Shown: positions 26,465-35,176 of the stretch, piece by piece
Position numbering within the stretch: the first letter of the stretch is position 1
How the letters are laid out: every line of letters begins with the position of its first letter
From: Myxococcus sp. RHSTA-1-4
Lineage (GTDB): Bacteria > Myxococcota > Myxococcia > Myxococcales > Myxococcaceae
Direction: 5' to 3'
DNA: 64,000 nt
Assembly (NCBI RefSeq): GCF_020037125.1
Contig: NZ_JAIQDG010000003.1
Span: 310,001 to 374,000 of the forward strand
Notes under the pieces: model-generated
The model's database searches: none
The model's input: the letters and a program-made list of their open reading frames with translations, nothing else
What the model was told of the DNA's origin: nothing
Made by a program: the position numbers and the translations under genes

Positions 26465-26956
26465 ATGAGCGGCGAGCACCTGGAGCGAAAGACGAAGTCG
26501 ACGGACCCGCGACGACGGGGCGACGCGGCCACGGAGCCGGAGGCGAGGGACCTGCCCAGGCAGGCGTGGGCGCTCCTCTTCGAGCTGATGCACGCGCACA
26601 TGCGCAACTTCCCCGCGCTGGCGGCGGAGTTCGAGCTGTCGCCGGTACAGGCGCACGTGTTGAGGCAGCTCGGGGAGGCTCCGCTGGCGATGAGCACCCT
26701 GGCGGGCTACCTGTCGTGCGACGCGTCCAACGTGACGGGCCTGGTGGACCGGATGGAGGCGCGGGGGCTGGTGGCGCGGCGCAGCTCCGAGCAGGACCGG
26801 CGGGTGAAGATGCTGGTGCTGACGGACGCGGGCGCGGCGCTGCGCGAGCGGCTGCTGGAGCGCATGGCGGAGCCCCCGGAGGCCATCGCCGGCCTGGCCG
26901 ACGAGGACCTGCGGGCCCTGCGCGACATCATGCGCCGGGCGCTGAAGCCGCAGTGA
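26465..26956 (+). CDS. MarR-family transcriptional regulator
   Basis: 163 aa. After a charged N-terminal extension of about 28 residues, the winged helix-turn-helix of MarR proteins is evident: LSPVQAHVLRQLGE, MSTLAGYLSCDASNVTGLVDRMEARGLVARR and the wing SEQDRRVKMLVLTDAG. It would act as a dimeric repressor released by small phenolic or drug-like ligands. GGAGGA at 26445-26450 is rather far (14 nt) from the start. The palindrome 26407-26423 is its likely site, and the divergent TolC gene its likely target. Confidence 0.9.
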   Translation: MSGEHLERKTKSTDPRRRGDAATEPEARDLPRQAWALLFELMHAHMRNFPALAAEFELSPVQAHVLRQLGEAPLAMSTLAGYLSCDASNVTGLVDRMEARGLVARRSSEQDRRVKMLVLTDAGAALRERLLERMAEPPEAIAGLADEDLRALRDIMRRALKPQ

Positions 26957-26974
26957 GCGTGGCGGGCGGCCCGC

Positions 26975-27781
26975 TCAGTCCAGGAGGAAGGTGTACGAGT
27001 ACTTCATCTCCGTGGAGACGGGCTCGCCACCCTTGATTGCGGGCTTGAAGCGGAAGCGTTTGATGGCGTCGCGCGCCGCCTCGTTGAGGCCGTAGCCCGG
27101 CCCGTTGAGCACCTTGACGGAGACCACCTTGCCCTCGTGGTCGATGGTGATGGAGAGCGTCACCGTGCCCTCGATGCCGGCGCGGCGCGCCTCCTCCGGG
27201 TACGGAATCTTCACCTCGGAGGCCACGGTGGGCTCGGAGTCCACCTGGTAGATGGGCGTGTACTTCGGCGCCGAGTACCCCTTCACCTCCTTGGGGTCCT
27301 TCGCGGTGCGGTCCACCTTGCCGTAGGACGTGTTGCCCACGGGCGCGGCGAAGGTGCCGGCGCTGGTGGTGGACGACATCGTCATGCCCACCACGAGCGG
27401 CGGCGGTTTGGCCTGCGGCTCCGGCGGGGGCGGCTCGTTGGGCGGAGGCGGGGCCTGCTCGGGCGGAGGCGGCTGGGGCTTGGGGGCCTCGGCGACCTTG
27501 ATGGGCGGAGGCTTCACCGGCTTCGGCTTGGGCGGAGGTGGCTTGGGCTCCTCCTTCTTCTCCTCGGGCGGGGGCGGCGGAGGCGGCTTCTGGACCTCCA
27601 CCATGACCAGCTCCACCGGGCGCTGCGCCACGGGACGGGGCCGGTCGGCCATGCGGCCGAGCATCCAGAAGCCTCCGCCGTGAATCACCAGCGACACGAG
27701 CAGGAAGACGCCCACCACGACCAGGGAGCGCTCTCTGCGGTGGGGAGGCAATGACGAGCTGTCGAGGACCGCCTGGCTCAT
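26975..27781 (-). CDS. tonB: TonB-family energy transducer
   Basis: 268 aa. An N-terminal membrane anchor (about residues 19-43, VVVGVFLLVSLVIHGGGFWML) precedes a long Pro/Lys/Glu segment (about 63-130) that would span the periplasm, and a C-terminal TonB domain (IPYPEEARRAGIEGTVTLSI, RFRFKPAIKGGEPV). It passes energy from ExbB/ExbD to outer-membrane receptors. Third gene of an ExbB-ExbD-TonB operon; the start is 16 nt after ExbD. The domain spacing resembles TonB proteins of myxobacteria that serve receptors or motility rather than a dedicated siderophore locus; no receptor gene is nearby. Confidence 0.9.
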   Translation of the reverse strand: MSQAVLDSSSLPPHRRERSLVVVGVFLLVSLVIHGGGFWMLGRMADRPRPVAQRPVELVMVEVQKPPPPPPPEEKKEEPKPPPPKPKPVKPPPIKVAEAPKPQPPPPEQAPPPPNEPPPPEPQAKPPPLVVGMTMSSTTSAGTFAAPVGNTSYGKVDRTAKDPKEVKGYSAPKYTPIYQVDSEPTVASEVKIPYPEEARRAGIEGTVTLSITIDHEGKVVSVKVLNGPGYGLNEAARDAIKRFRFKPAIKGGEPVSTEMKYSYTFLLD

Positions 27782-27797
27782 GTGCTGACGCCTCGCT

Positions 27798-28235
27798 TCA
27801 GGGCGCGGCGGGCGCGGCCGCGGGGGCCACGTCCTTCTCGATGTTGAGGGCGAACTTGGCGATGCCCTGCCCCTTCACCACGTCGATGAGGCGCATGACG
27901 CGGCCGTAGGGCAGCGACTGGTCGGCGCTGATGATGGCGCGGGTGTCCTTGTCCTTGGCCACCATCTCCGCGACCCTGGCAATCAGGTCCGCCTCGCTCA
28001 TCTCGGTGCCGTCGAAGAAGAGCTTGCCGTTCTTGTCCAGCACCACGTTGACCAGGCCCTGCACCGTCTCACCGCCGTTGGCGGCGCGGGGCAGGTCCAC
28101 CTCCACCGTCTCGCGGACGATGAAGTTGGCCGTCACCATGAAGATGATGAGCAGCACCAGCACGATGTCCACCAGCGGCGTGACGTTGATGCCGGTGATT
28201 TCTTCCTCGTTGTCCTGCTGGGCGCCTCCCGCCAT
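27798..28235 (-). CDS. exbD: ExbD/TolR-family biopolymer transport protein
   Basis: 145 aa. One transmembrane helix carrying the essential aspartate (NVTPLVDIVLVLLIIFMVT, Asp at about residue 23) and a periplasmic domain with RVMRLIDVVKGQGIAKFAL. It forms the proton-driven stator with ExbB. It starts 3 nt after the ExbB stop. Confidence 0.92.
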   Translation of the reverse strand: MAGGAQQDNEEEITGINVTPLVDIVLVLLIIFMVTANFIVRETVEVDLPRAANGGETVQGLVNVVLDKNGKLFFDGTEMSEADLIARVAEMVAKDKDTRAIISADQSLPYGRVMRLIDVVKGQGIAKFALNIEKDVAPAAAPAAP

Positions 28236-28238
28236 GAC

Positions 28239-28949
28239 CTAGCGGCCCTCCGCGGCGCGGGCGGCCGTCTCGGAAGCCGGGCGCTCGGCGCGCATGCTGC
28301 CCACCAGGGCGTAGCCCAGGGCGTTGGCGCGGCTGGTGAGCGTCTTGAGCTGGCGGTTGAAGATGTTGAAGGCCACCACCGCCGGAATCGCGACGGCCAG
28401 ACCCACCGCCGTGGCGACGAGCGCCTCGGAGATGCCGGCCATGACGGTCTGCTGAATCGCCGCGCCCTTCACGTTGGCGGCGCCCAGGTCGTGGAAGGCC
28501 TTGATGATGCCGAGCACCGTGCCGAACAGACCGATGAACGGCGCGTTGTTGCCCAGCGTGCCCAGGAAGGACAGGAAGCGCTCGTACTGGGGACGCTCGC
28601 GGGACATGGTGGAGGCAATCACCTGCTCCACGGTGTCCGCGCCCTGCGCGGTGGACGCCAGCGCCTCGCGGACGACGGCGGCCTCCATGCCGCTCCTGCC
28701 TTCCACCGCCTTGCGGGCCGCCTCGAAGTCACCCCGGGCCAGGCGCACCGCCAGGCCTTCCGAGTCCGGCAGCCGGTTGCGGGCGAAGTACACCGTGCGC
28801 TCCAGCATGATGGCGATGGAGAGCACCGAGAGGATGACGAGAATCCAGAGCACCCACTCGGCGGAGGTGAGCGTCACGCCGAGCAGCTTGCTGCTGAGCC
28901 AGCCAAGCTCGGGTTGGCTCGTCTGGGAGAGGAGGAGGATGGGCGTCAT
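28239..28949 (-). CDS. exbB: ExbB/TolQ/MotA-family proton channel
   Basis: About 236 aa from ATG 28949. No Shine-Dalgarno is seen, and an in-frame TTG at 29003 is possible, so the start is uncertain. Three membrane helices: about 25-47 after a short N-terminus, then LGTLGNNAPFIGLFGTVLGII and ISEALVATAVGLAVAIPAVV, the conserved proton-channel core with its Thr. With ExbD it powers TonB at the inner membrane. First gene of the operon; a perfect inverted repeat (28972-28994) lies just upstream. Confidence 0.9.
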   Translation of the reverse strand: MTPILLLSQTSQPELGWLSSKLLGVTLTSAEWVLWILVILSVLSIAIMLERTVYFARNRLPDSEGLAVRLARGDFEAARKAVEGRSGMEAAVVREALASTAQGADTVEQVIASTMSRERPQYERFLSFLGTLGNNAPFIGLFGTVLGIIKAFHDLGAANVKGAAIQQTVMAGISEALVATAVGLAVAIPAVVAFNIFNRQLKTLTSRANALGYALVGSMRAERPASETAARAAEGR

Positions 28950-28971
28950 GAAGGGAAGCCTGGGTAAAGGT

Positions 28972-28994
28972 GGGTTACGGGTCACACGTAACCC
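28972..28994. promoter_or_regulatory. Inverted repeat upstream of exbB
   Basis: GGGTTACG (28972-28979) and CGTAACCC (28987-28994) form a perfect 8-bp inverted repeat with a 7-nt spacer, 23 nt before the exbB ATG. It may be an operator for the ExbB-ExbD-TonB operon. If translation starts at TTG 29003 it would instead lie within the coding sequence. Confidence 0.4.
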
Positions 28995-29090
28995 GATTAC
29001 CAACTTGCGCGCCCATCTCTTGTTCCCCTGGCCCGGAAAGTCAAATGGAACGGCTGTTTGGGAACTGCTCCGCCCGCTTGGAGACAGGCG

Positions 29091-29573
29091 TCAGCGGACG
29101 GCGGGCTCCGCGGTGTCCCGCGGCTTCACCGATTCGTGGTTTCCGGCGGGTGCGTGCCTGTGTGGCACCACCAGCACCGGCTTGCTGCACTGGCTCACCA
29201 GCCGCATCGCGACGCTGCCGAGCAGCGCGCGGGCCAGGGGGCCGCGCTCCCGGGTGCCCGTCATCACCAGGTCCACGTCCTCGGCCAGGGCGGCGGCGCA
29301 GAGGACCTCCACCGGGTCTCCGTGTCGCACCTGCAGGTCGGCCTGGGGGTGGGGGATGCCGGTGAGCTGGCAGGCTTCTTCCAGGAGCTGGGCCGCGCGG
29401 GCCTCGCAGGCGCGCTCGAAGTCGGCGAACTCGGGGACTTCCAGCGAGCTGTCGGGAGGCAGCACGTGGACGAAGGTCAGGCGGGCGCCCAGGCGCTCCG
29501 CATACTCGACCGCCATTCGCGCCGCGTCGCGCGAGGCCTCGGTCTCGTCCACCGCCACCAGGATTCGTCGCAT
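29091..29573 (-). CDS. Universal stress protein (UspA family)
   Basis: 160 aa from ATG 29573, preceded by GGAGGAGC. Single Usp domain: MRRILVAVDETEAS at the start and a C-terminal nucleotide loop GTRERGPLARALLGSVA. In ATP-binding members the loop reads G-x2-G-x9-G-S/T; here the second Gly is replaced by Glu, so ATP binding is questionable. About 27 residues follow the usual end of the domain. Cytosolic stress or signalling role, unspecified. Confidence 0.88.
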   Translation of the reverse strand: MRRILVAVDETEASRDAARMAVEYAERLGARLTFVHVLPPDSSLEVPEFADFERACEARAAQLLEEACQLTGIPHPQADLQVRHGDPVEVLCAAALAEDVDLVMTGTRERGPLARALLGSVAMRLVSQCSKPVLVVPHRHAPAGNHESVKPRDTAEPAVR

Positions 29574-29775
29574 CAGGTGCTCCTCCACACCTGGGGCATC
29601 CATCTCCCATGCCAAACATGGTGACGCTGGAAGCGGCGTGAGCAGGCCCCGCAACGGGTGCGCGGGGACGGGCCCGGCGCGCAGTGGATGCGCGGCCGGG
29701 AGGTGACCGAGGCGGGGGGCTCATCCCCGAGGGCAGGCCAATGCATCCTGGATGCCGGAGGCATGGCGGGTGGGC

Positions 29776-30771
29776 TCAGGGGCGCTTGCTGGGGCTCTCG
29801 GTGAGGGCCGCGTCACTCTGGACGACGGGGCCGAGCACCGCGTCGATGCGGCGCAGCAGCTCCGCCTCGAGCTTCACGCCCGCGGCCTTGACGTTGTCGT
29901 GCACCTGCTCCGGCCGGGTGGCGCCGATGATGGCGGAGGAGACGCTCTTGTTCTGGAGCACCCAGGCGATGGCGAGCTGGGCCATGCTCAGGCCCGCCTC
30001 CTTCGCCAGCGGCTGGAGCTGCTGCACGCGGGTGAGCACCTCGTCCGCCAGAAGGCGCGTCATGAAGCGCGAGCCCATGGGGTCCGTGGCGCGGCTTCCC
30101 GCGGGCGGCGGCTTGCCGGGGAGGTACTTGCCGGTGAGCACGCCCTGGGCGAGGGGAGACCAGACAATCTGCCCGAGGCCCTCGGTGTCCGAGGCGGGGA
30201 TGACCTTGGACTCGATGACCCGCCACAGCATGGAGTACTGCGGCTGGTTGGAGATGAAGGGCACGCGCAGCTCGCGGGCCAGCGCGGCGCCCTGGCGAAT
30301 CTGCTCCGCCGTCCACTCGGAGACGCCGATGTAGAGCGCCTTGCCCTGGCGGACGAGGTCGGCGAAGGCCAGCATCGTCTCCTCCAGCGGCGTCTCGAAG
30401 TCGAAGCGGTGGGCCTGGTACAGGTCCACGTAGTCCGTCTGGAGCCTGCGCAGCGAGCCGTCGATGGACTCCAGGATGTGCTTGCGGGACAGGCCCCGGT
30501 CGTTCTTCCCCGGGCCGGTGGGCCAGTACACCTTGGTGAACAGCTCGTAGCCGGCGCGGCGCTGGCCCTTCAGCGCGCGCCCGAGCACCTCCTCGGCCTT
30601 CGTGCCCGCGTAGACGTCCGCGGTGTCGAAGGTGGTGATGCCCACGTCCAGCGCCGCGCGCACGCAGGCGAGCGCGGCCTCCTCCTCGACCTGCGAGCCG
30701 TGGGTAATCCAGTTACCGTAGGAGATTTCGCTGACGACCAGACCACTGCGACCGAGATGGCGGAAGTGCAT
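29776..30771 (-). CDS. Aldo/keto reductase (voltage-gated K channel beta-like subgroup)
   Basis: 331 aa TIM-barrel enzyme using NADPH. Catalytic residues: D49 and Y54 in FDTADVY, K80 in FTK and the His in QAHRFD (about 115). The NADPH site is indicated by IIGATRPEQVHDNVKA near the C-terminus. The LGRSGLVVSEISYG start and the absence of a signal peptide fit the YghZ/Kv-beta group. Reaction: carbonyl to alcohol, substrate unknown. The start is 12 nt after the DoxX stop, so it is likely co-transcribed with it. Confidence 0.9.
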   Translation of the reverse strand: MHFRHLGRSGLVVSEISYGNWITHGSQVEEEAALACVRAALDVGITTFDTADVYAGTKAEEVLGRALKGQRRAGYELFTKVYWPTGPGKNDRGLSRKHILESIDGSLRRLQTDYVDLYQAHRFDFETPLEETMLAFADLVRQGKALYIGVSEWTAEQIRQGAALARELRVPFISNQPQYSMLWRVIESKVIPASDTEGLGQIVWSPLAQGVLTGKYLPGKPPPAGSRATDPMGSRFMTRLLADEVLTRVQQLQPLAKEAGLSMAQLAIAWVLQNKSVSSAIIGATRPEQVHDNVKAAGVKLEAELLRRIDAVLGPVVQSDAALTESPSKRP

Positions 30772-30783
30772 GGGACGGCGAGA

Positions 30784-31266
30784 CTAACCGTGGGCCTCCT
30801 GCCTCGCACGGCCCATGACGCGCCAGAGTCCACCGGCCCACGCCACCCAGGCGACGTAGACGAGCTGGAAGGGGATGCGCAGCCAGAAGTACCAGTCCGG
30901 GAAGGGCAGCACGTGCGAGGCGGAGTTGGAGGCTGCCTCGTGGATGTTGGCCGGGAGGATGGCCAGGAGCAGGGCGATGAGCCCCCACGCGGCGGGCCGC
31001 CGGGTGCGCCGGAGCAGCATCCCCAGCCCGCCCGCGACCTCGAACACGCCGGAGAGGAGGACCCAGAAGCGCGGAGACGGCAGCTGCGGGGGAATCATCG
31101 CGTCGTAGCGCGCGGGCATGAAGAAGTGCATGAGGCCGGCGCCGATGAAGAAGAGGCCGGCGGCCACTGCGGCGCGGTCCACGGACGTGGCGAGCGCGGG
31201 GAGACGGCGCAGCGGCGGCAGGTGCAGCAGCGCGAAGAGGGTGAGCAGGACGAGGGCGAAGGACAT
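30784..31266 (-). CDS. DoxX-family membrane protein
   Basis: 160 aa, four transmembrane helices, with the DoxX/DUF4267-type motif GLFFIGAGLMHFFMPARYDAMIPP. Ribosome-binding site GGAG 8 nt before ATG. The family is associated with redox or sulfur metabolism in some species, but no function is assigned here. It lies between an AraC regulator (upstream, 51 nt) and an aldo/keto reductase (downstream, 12 nt). Confidence 0.82.
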   Translation of the reverse strand: MSFALVLLTLFALLHLPPLRRLPALATSVDRAAVAAGLFFIGAGLMHFFMPARYDAMIPPQLPSPRFWVLLSGVFEVAGGLGMLLRRTRRPAAWGLIALLLAILPANIHEAASNSASHVLPFPDWYFWLRIPFQLVYVAWVAWAGGLWRVMGRARQEAHG

Positions 31267-31317
31267 GACGGCGCTCCTTGAGGGCGGGGGCGGGGCGGGG
31301 TGCCCGCCGTGTTGCCT

Positions 31318-32142
31318 TCAAGATGCGGCGCCGGGCCGGGCCTTCGCTTGAACGAACTGGCTACGGCGTTGGAGCGACGAGGGCGTGGTGCCGAACATGC
31401 GGCGGAAGGTGCGCGTGAGGTGCGCCGCGTCCGAGAAGCCCGCCGCGTGCGCCGCCTCTCCCAGGGTGCGGCCCGCGGCGATGGCCCCCGCCGCGCGCTG
31501 GAGCCGGAGCCAGAGGAGGTAGGGCCGCAGCGGGACACCGAGGGACTCGGTGAAGGCGTGCATCAGGCGTCCGGGGGACAGGCCGGCCACCTGGGACAGC
31601 GCTTCGAGCGAGGTGTCCTCCGGGGCGGGCTCCGAGCGCAGGTGGCGCAGGAGCTTGCGTACGCGCGGGTGGACGCGCCGGGGCGGCTCGGGCGTGCCGG
31701 AGAGGGACTCCAGCGTGGCCTCCATCCACGGGCCCACGGCGTCGTGGGGAATGGGGCCGGTGTCTGGCAGGGAGGCGAGCAGGGCGTCGCGCTGGGGCTC
31801 GTCGAAGAGGCGGACGGGGCCTTCCAGGGAGGCCTGGAGGCGGGCGCCGTCGTGGCTCTCCGGCTCGATGAAGAGGAGGAGGACCTCGCGGCCTCGCGCA
31901 TCAAGGGCGTGGGGGACGTCCGGGCCCACCAGGGCGGCCGCCGCGTGCTCGGTGGCCTTCATGCCCTGGGCCCGGACGGCGAGGGTGCCCCGGCGGCAGA
32001 GCACCAGGTGCATGGCGTGGTGGGCGTGCTTCGTGGACTGGTCGCCCGGGCCCCACATGGCGAGCGCGGCGGGCCAGACCACCAGCGGCATGTCCGGCCA
32101 CGGTGCGCGCGGCGCGAGGTCTGGAGGACGGGCGAGGAGCAC
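31318..32142 (-). CDS. AraC-family transcriptional regulator
   Basis: About 274 aa if GTG 32142 is the start (ATG 32091 is also possible; neither has a good ribosome-binding site). N-terminal cupin-like sensing domain (HHAMHLVLCRRGTLAVRAQG, DVPHALDARGREVLLLFIEP) and a C-terminal double helix-turn-helix with LSPGRLMHAFTESLGVPLRPYL and GFSDAAHLTRTFRRMFGTTP. It probably controls the neighbouring DoxX-aldo/keto reductase genes, since it lies at the start of that same-strand run. Confidence 0.88.
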   Translation of the reverse strand: MLLARPPDLAPRAPWPDMPLVVWPAALAMWGPGDQSTKHAHHAMHLVLCRRGTLAVRAQGMKATEHAAAALVGPDVPHALDARGREVLLLFIEPESHDGARLQASLEGPVRLFDEPQRDALLASLPDTGPIPHDAVGPWMEATLESLSGTPEPPRRVHPRVRKLLRHLRSEPAPEDTSLEALSQVAGLSPGRLMHAFTESLGVPLRPYLLWLRLQRAAGAIAAGRTLGEAAHAAGFSDAAHLTRTFRRMFGTTPSSLQRRSQFVQAKARPGAAS

Positions 32143-32156
32143 GCGCTCGAAGGTAG

Positions 32157-32648
32157 TTACTTGCGGTGGCTGAGGTAGGCGGAGTGGCAGCCGACGCACG
32201 TCTCCGTCAGGCGGCCGAAGGACTCCGCGAGCGCCGCGTCGTCTCGCTTCTGGGCCGCCGTCTGCACGGCCTGGGCGCGGGAGCGCGCCTCGTCCTGGTA
32301 TGTGAAGAAGCGCTCGGGCAGCAGCGTGTTCAGCTCGTCCGCGCCGTCGGGCACGGGGCGGGAGAGCCGGGGCTCGTTGACGATGCGGCCGGCCGCCGCG
32401 CTGGCCACGTCGTACTGGAGCAGCGTCACGCCGAGCATCAGGTCCGTCATCGCCTGCCCGTGGCGGGCCATCTTCTTGCGCAGCGCCGCCCGGGCCTCGG
32501 CCGGGAGGTAGTCCGGCGCGGGCAGCGACGTGGCGGGCTTGGGAGCCTTCTTGGGCTTGGGGCTCGCGGGCTCGGAGGCCTGGGCGTGCATGACGAGGCC
32601 CAGGGACAGGAGCAGCACGGGAAGGCCGATGCGGAGCGTCTTCATCAT
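32157..32648 (-). CDS. Cytochrome c'-like haem protein
   Basis: 163 aa with signal peptide (residues 1 to about 25), a Lys/Pro linker and a four-helix domain ending in the haem-binding CVGCH (C151, C154, H155), as in cytochromes c' and c556, where the single haem site is near the C-terminus. Periplasmic, possibly in electron transfer or gas binding. It starts 9 nt after the GH13 stop. ATG 32645 could be the real start. Confidence 0.82.
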   Translation of the reverse strand: MMKTLRIGLPVLLLSLGLVMHAQASEPASPKPKKAPKPATSLPAPDYLPAEARAALRKKMARHGQAMTDLMLGVTLLQYDVASAAAGRIVNEPRLSRPVPDGADELNTLLPERFFTYQDEARSRAQAVQTAAQKRDDAALAESFGRLTETCVGCHSAYLSHRK

Positions 32649-32657
32649 GGGTTCGTT

Positions 32658-34625
32658 CTACCACCGGTCCTTGGAGAGGATGACCGCGCTGTAGCTTCCC
32701 AGGGCCAGGCCACCACGCGCGGGCATTCCGTCGCGCCCGCCCCACGAGGCCCAGACGTCATGCGTGGGCGTGTTGCCGAAGTCCGGCGCGTAGCCCTGCC
32801 AGTCGCTGTTGAAGCGCACCCGCCAGAGGCCGTCCGAGGGCAGGCCCAGCTCGTACCAGGAGAAGGCGCGGTGGCCGAGGTTCACCACCACGACCACGTC
32901 GTCCCCGGGGCCGCCGTGCTGCCAGCGGTGGAAGGCCAGCACCTTGTCGGCGTGGTTGAGGTGGAAGACGTGGACGTGCTCGCCCCGGAGGCCCGCGCTG
33001 GTGTCGAACCAGTTGCGGCGCAGGCGGATGAGGTCCCGGTACGCCTGACGGATGCCGCTGAACCAGCCCGCCCGGTTCCAGTCGAGCGGGCGGCCGTCGT
33101 CGAAGTGGCCGTCCTGCATGAACTCCTGTCCCATGAAGAGCATGGGGATGCCGGGCGCGGTGAGCGTGAGCGCCGCGCCCAGCAGGGACTTCTTCTTGGC
33201 GAGCCGGCCGCCGGTGTCGTGCGGCGCCACCTCCGAGGGGATGCGGCTGCGGCCGTTGGCCACCTCGTCATGGCTCTCGGTGTAGATGACGCGCTGGGTG
33301 GCCTGGCCGTTGTAGCGGGCGTACAGCGCGTCCCGGATGGCGTTCAGGTCTCGTGACTCGTCGAAGGGCGTGGTGAGCGCGGCGCGCACGGGGTGGACGA
33401 AGGACGGGTCCCACTGCGAGTCGAGTCCGGCGCCGTGCGGGTGGGTGAGGGCGGGGTCTCCGCCCATGTCCTCGGCGATGATGAGCTTCCAGGGGAACTC
33501 GCGCTTCACCGCCTCGGTGATGGAGCGGAGCAGTTCCCAGCCGGCGGGGTTGTCCACGCCGTTGGCCGTGCGGATTTCCTTCGTGGCGTCCAGGCGCAGG
33601 CCGTCCATGTGGTACTCGCGCAGCCACATGAGTGCGTTGTCGCGCAGGTAGTCGCGCACCTCGTGGCGGCCGTAGTCGGGGCGCGTGTCGCCCCATGGCG
33701 TGCTCGCGCGGGCGTCCGGGTAGAAGTAGACGCCGCCCTTGCCGAAGGTCTCTCCGTCGAAGTCCCAGTGGGGCAGGTCGCTGGGGCCCAGGTGGTTGTA
33801 GACGACGTCGAGGATGACGCCGATGCCTCTGCGGTGGGCCTCGTCCACGAAGCGCTTGAGGTCGTTCGGCGTGCCGTAGGAGCTCTCGGGCGCGAAGGGG
33901 TAGGTGGGGTTGTAGCCCCAGGAGAAGTCCCCGGCGAACTCGGAGGAGGGCATCAGCTCCACCAGGTTGACGCCCAGGTCGCGCAGGTCATCGAGCTTGT
34001 CGATGGCGCTCAGCCAGTGGCCCGGGCCCCAGCCCGGCGCGTCGTGGAAGGTGCCGATGTGCAGCTCGTACAGCACCACCTCGTTGAAGGGCGGCATGCG
34101 GAAGTGGTGGTCGTAGCGCCAGAGGAAGTCCCGGTGGTCGACGATGACGCTGTTGCCGGTGGAGCTGGTGACGTCCGCGGCGCGCGGGTCGTTGCGCCAG
34201 CGCCAGTCGCCGTACTTGCCCTGGATGATGAACTGGTACTGCTGGCCGTTACGGGCGCCGGGGACGTCACGGGAGAAGTTGCCGGACGGTTCGCGGGCGA
34301 GCTCCACGGCGTGCCAGTGGCTGAACTCGCCGACGACCTGGACACGCTGGGCGTTGGGGGCCCAGACGCGGAAGGTGGTGCCGCCGTCGTAGGGAATGGC
34401 GCCCATGCCGGCGCGCCAGGAGGGCTGCGGCCAGGGCTCTGCGGGGACGAAGGCCGTGAGGTTGGAGGGGGCCTGGAGCTGCTCCGCGGGGCCGAACAGC
34501 TCCGGCGCCGAGCGGGCCCGGGGACGGCGCTGGAGGACTTCGTTGCCGCGTGCCTTGCAGACCGATTCGAAGAAGTCCTTGCGCGGCTGTCGCACCTCGT
34601 TCGGCTTCACCGTCTTCGTCGTCAT
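32658..34625 (-). CDS. GH13 alpha-amylase-family enzyme, branching-enzyme-like
   Basis: 655 aa from ATG 34625. A CBM48-type N-terminal domain (FRVWAPNAQRVQVVGEFSHW, about 105-125) precedes the TIM barrel: conserved region I DVVYNHLG, region II DGLRLDATK (nucleophile Asp about 345), region III LIIAEDM (acid/base Glu) and region IV ESHDEV (third Asp). The C-terminal beta domain follows. The order and the GYNPTYPFAPESSYG segment are typical of 1,4-alpha-glucan branching enzymes and malto-oligosyltrehalose hydrolases. Role: glycogen or trehalose metabolism in the cytoplasm. Branching versus trehalose release needs assay. No treY/treS neighbour is in view. Confidence 0.85.
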   Translation of the reverse strand: MTTKTVKPNEVRQPRKDFFESVCKARGNEVLQRRPRARSAPELFGPAEQLQAPSNLTAFVPAEPWPQPSWRAGMGAIPYDGGTTFRVWAPNAQRVQVVGEFSHWHAVELAREPSGNFSRDVPGARNGQQYQFIIQGKYGDWRWRNDPRAADVTSSTGNSVIVDHRDFLWRYDHHFRMPPFNEVVLYELHIGTFHDAPGWGPGHWLSAIDKLDDLRDLGVNLVELMPSSEFAGDFSWGYNPTYPFAPESSYGTPNDLKRFVDEAHRRGIGVILDVVYNHLGPSDLPHWDFDGETFGKGGVYFYPDARASTPWGDTRPDYGRHEVRDYLRDNALMWLREYHMDGLRLDATKEIRTANGVDNPAGWELLRSITEAVKREFPWKLIIAEDMGGDPALTHPHGAGLDSQWDPSFVHPVRAALTTPFDESRDLNAIRDALYARYNGQATQRVIYTESHDEVANGRSRIPSEVAPHDTGGRLAKKKSLLGAALTLTAPGIPMLFMGQEFMQDGHFDDGRPLDWNRAGWFSGIRQAYRDLIRLRRNWFDTSAGLRGEHVHVFHLNHADKVLAFHRWQHGGPGDDVVVVVNLGHRAFSWYELGLPSDGLWRVRFNSDWQGYAPDFGNTPTHDVWASWGGRDGMPARGGLALGSYSAVILSKDRW

Positions 34626-34779
34626 GGCGCCCCCCGGGGTCCTGCCTGCTCTCCGTGGGGCGGCATTCCGACAGCGGGGCGGGCGGGAGGGCAAACCGCC
34701 ACCGTGGAGCCGCGTTCAGTTCAGGGCAGTGGGAGTGGGCTTCTTGGTGGCCCCCGGCCCAGGGGGCCCGCACATGAAG

Positions 34780-34796
34780 AAGGGCGGTTCGCCTTT
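34780..34796 (-). terminator. Weak hairpin after the 126-aa gene
   Basis: AAGGGCG and CGCCTTT form a 7-bp stem with one G-T pair, overlapping the stop codon. On the minus strand it ends in CTTCTTC. Confidence 0.35.
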
Positions 34797-35176
34797 CACT
34801 CACTGCCGGCACGCAGCCCCTCGAAGGCTTCCCATCCTCCTGGAGGCACCGGGACTCCCAGCGCGTCCAAGCACTCGCGGGCCTGGGCGCTCCATCCGGG
34901 ATCCATGAGGTTACCGGAAGGAGCGGCTGCCAGGGACTCAGCGAGAGTCTGCACCCTGGGGGCTGCTGACCGGAAGCGCTCCGCATCCGGGCTCCCCCAC
35001 GCCTTCGCACAGAAAACCGAGAGCGCCGCCATGCGAGACTGGAGCACTGTACGCAATTCCTCCGCCGGGGCTTGGGTGCACCACCGCTCGTAGAGCCGAG
35101 GTGCGGCCAGTACGGTCAGGAGGTTGAGCGCCTCGACCACCAGGGTCGCCTCCTGCTCCCACGAATCCTCAGCCAC
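34796..35176 (-). CDS. Hypothetical 126-aa protein
   Basis: Starts with GTG 35176, overlapping the end of the upstream gene by 8 nt. No signal peptide, helical, acidic. No family recognised. A decayed second copy of the same gene lies at 36957-37063: its first 21 codons resemble MAEDSWEQEATLVVEALN and its last 13 codons resemble GWEAFEGLRAGSE. So this is a family that duplicated locally. Coupling with a secreted Cys-rich protein is compatible with an immunity or chaperone role, but this is a guess. Confidence 0.65.
   Translation of the reverse strand: MAEDSWEQEATLVVEALNLLTVLAAPRLYERWCTQAPAEELRTVLQSRMAALSVFCAKAWGSPDAERFRSAAPRVQTLAESLAAAPSGNLMDPGWSAQARECLDALGVPVPPGGWEAFEGLRAGSE

Noticed and set aside
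28470..29706. Plus-strand open frame of about 410 codons opposite exbB and uspA
   Set aside because: Ser/Arg/Ala-rich shadow with no motif; both minus-strand genes are well supported.
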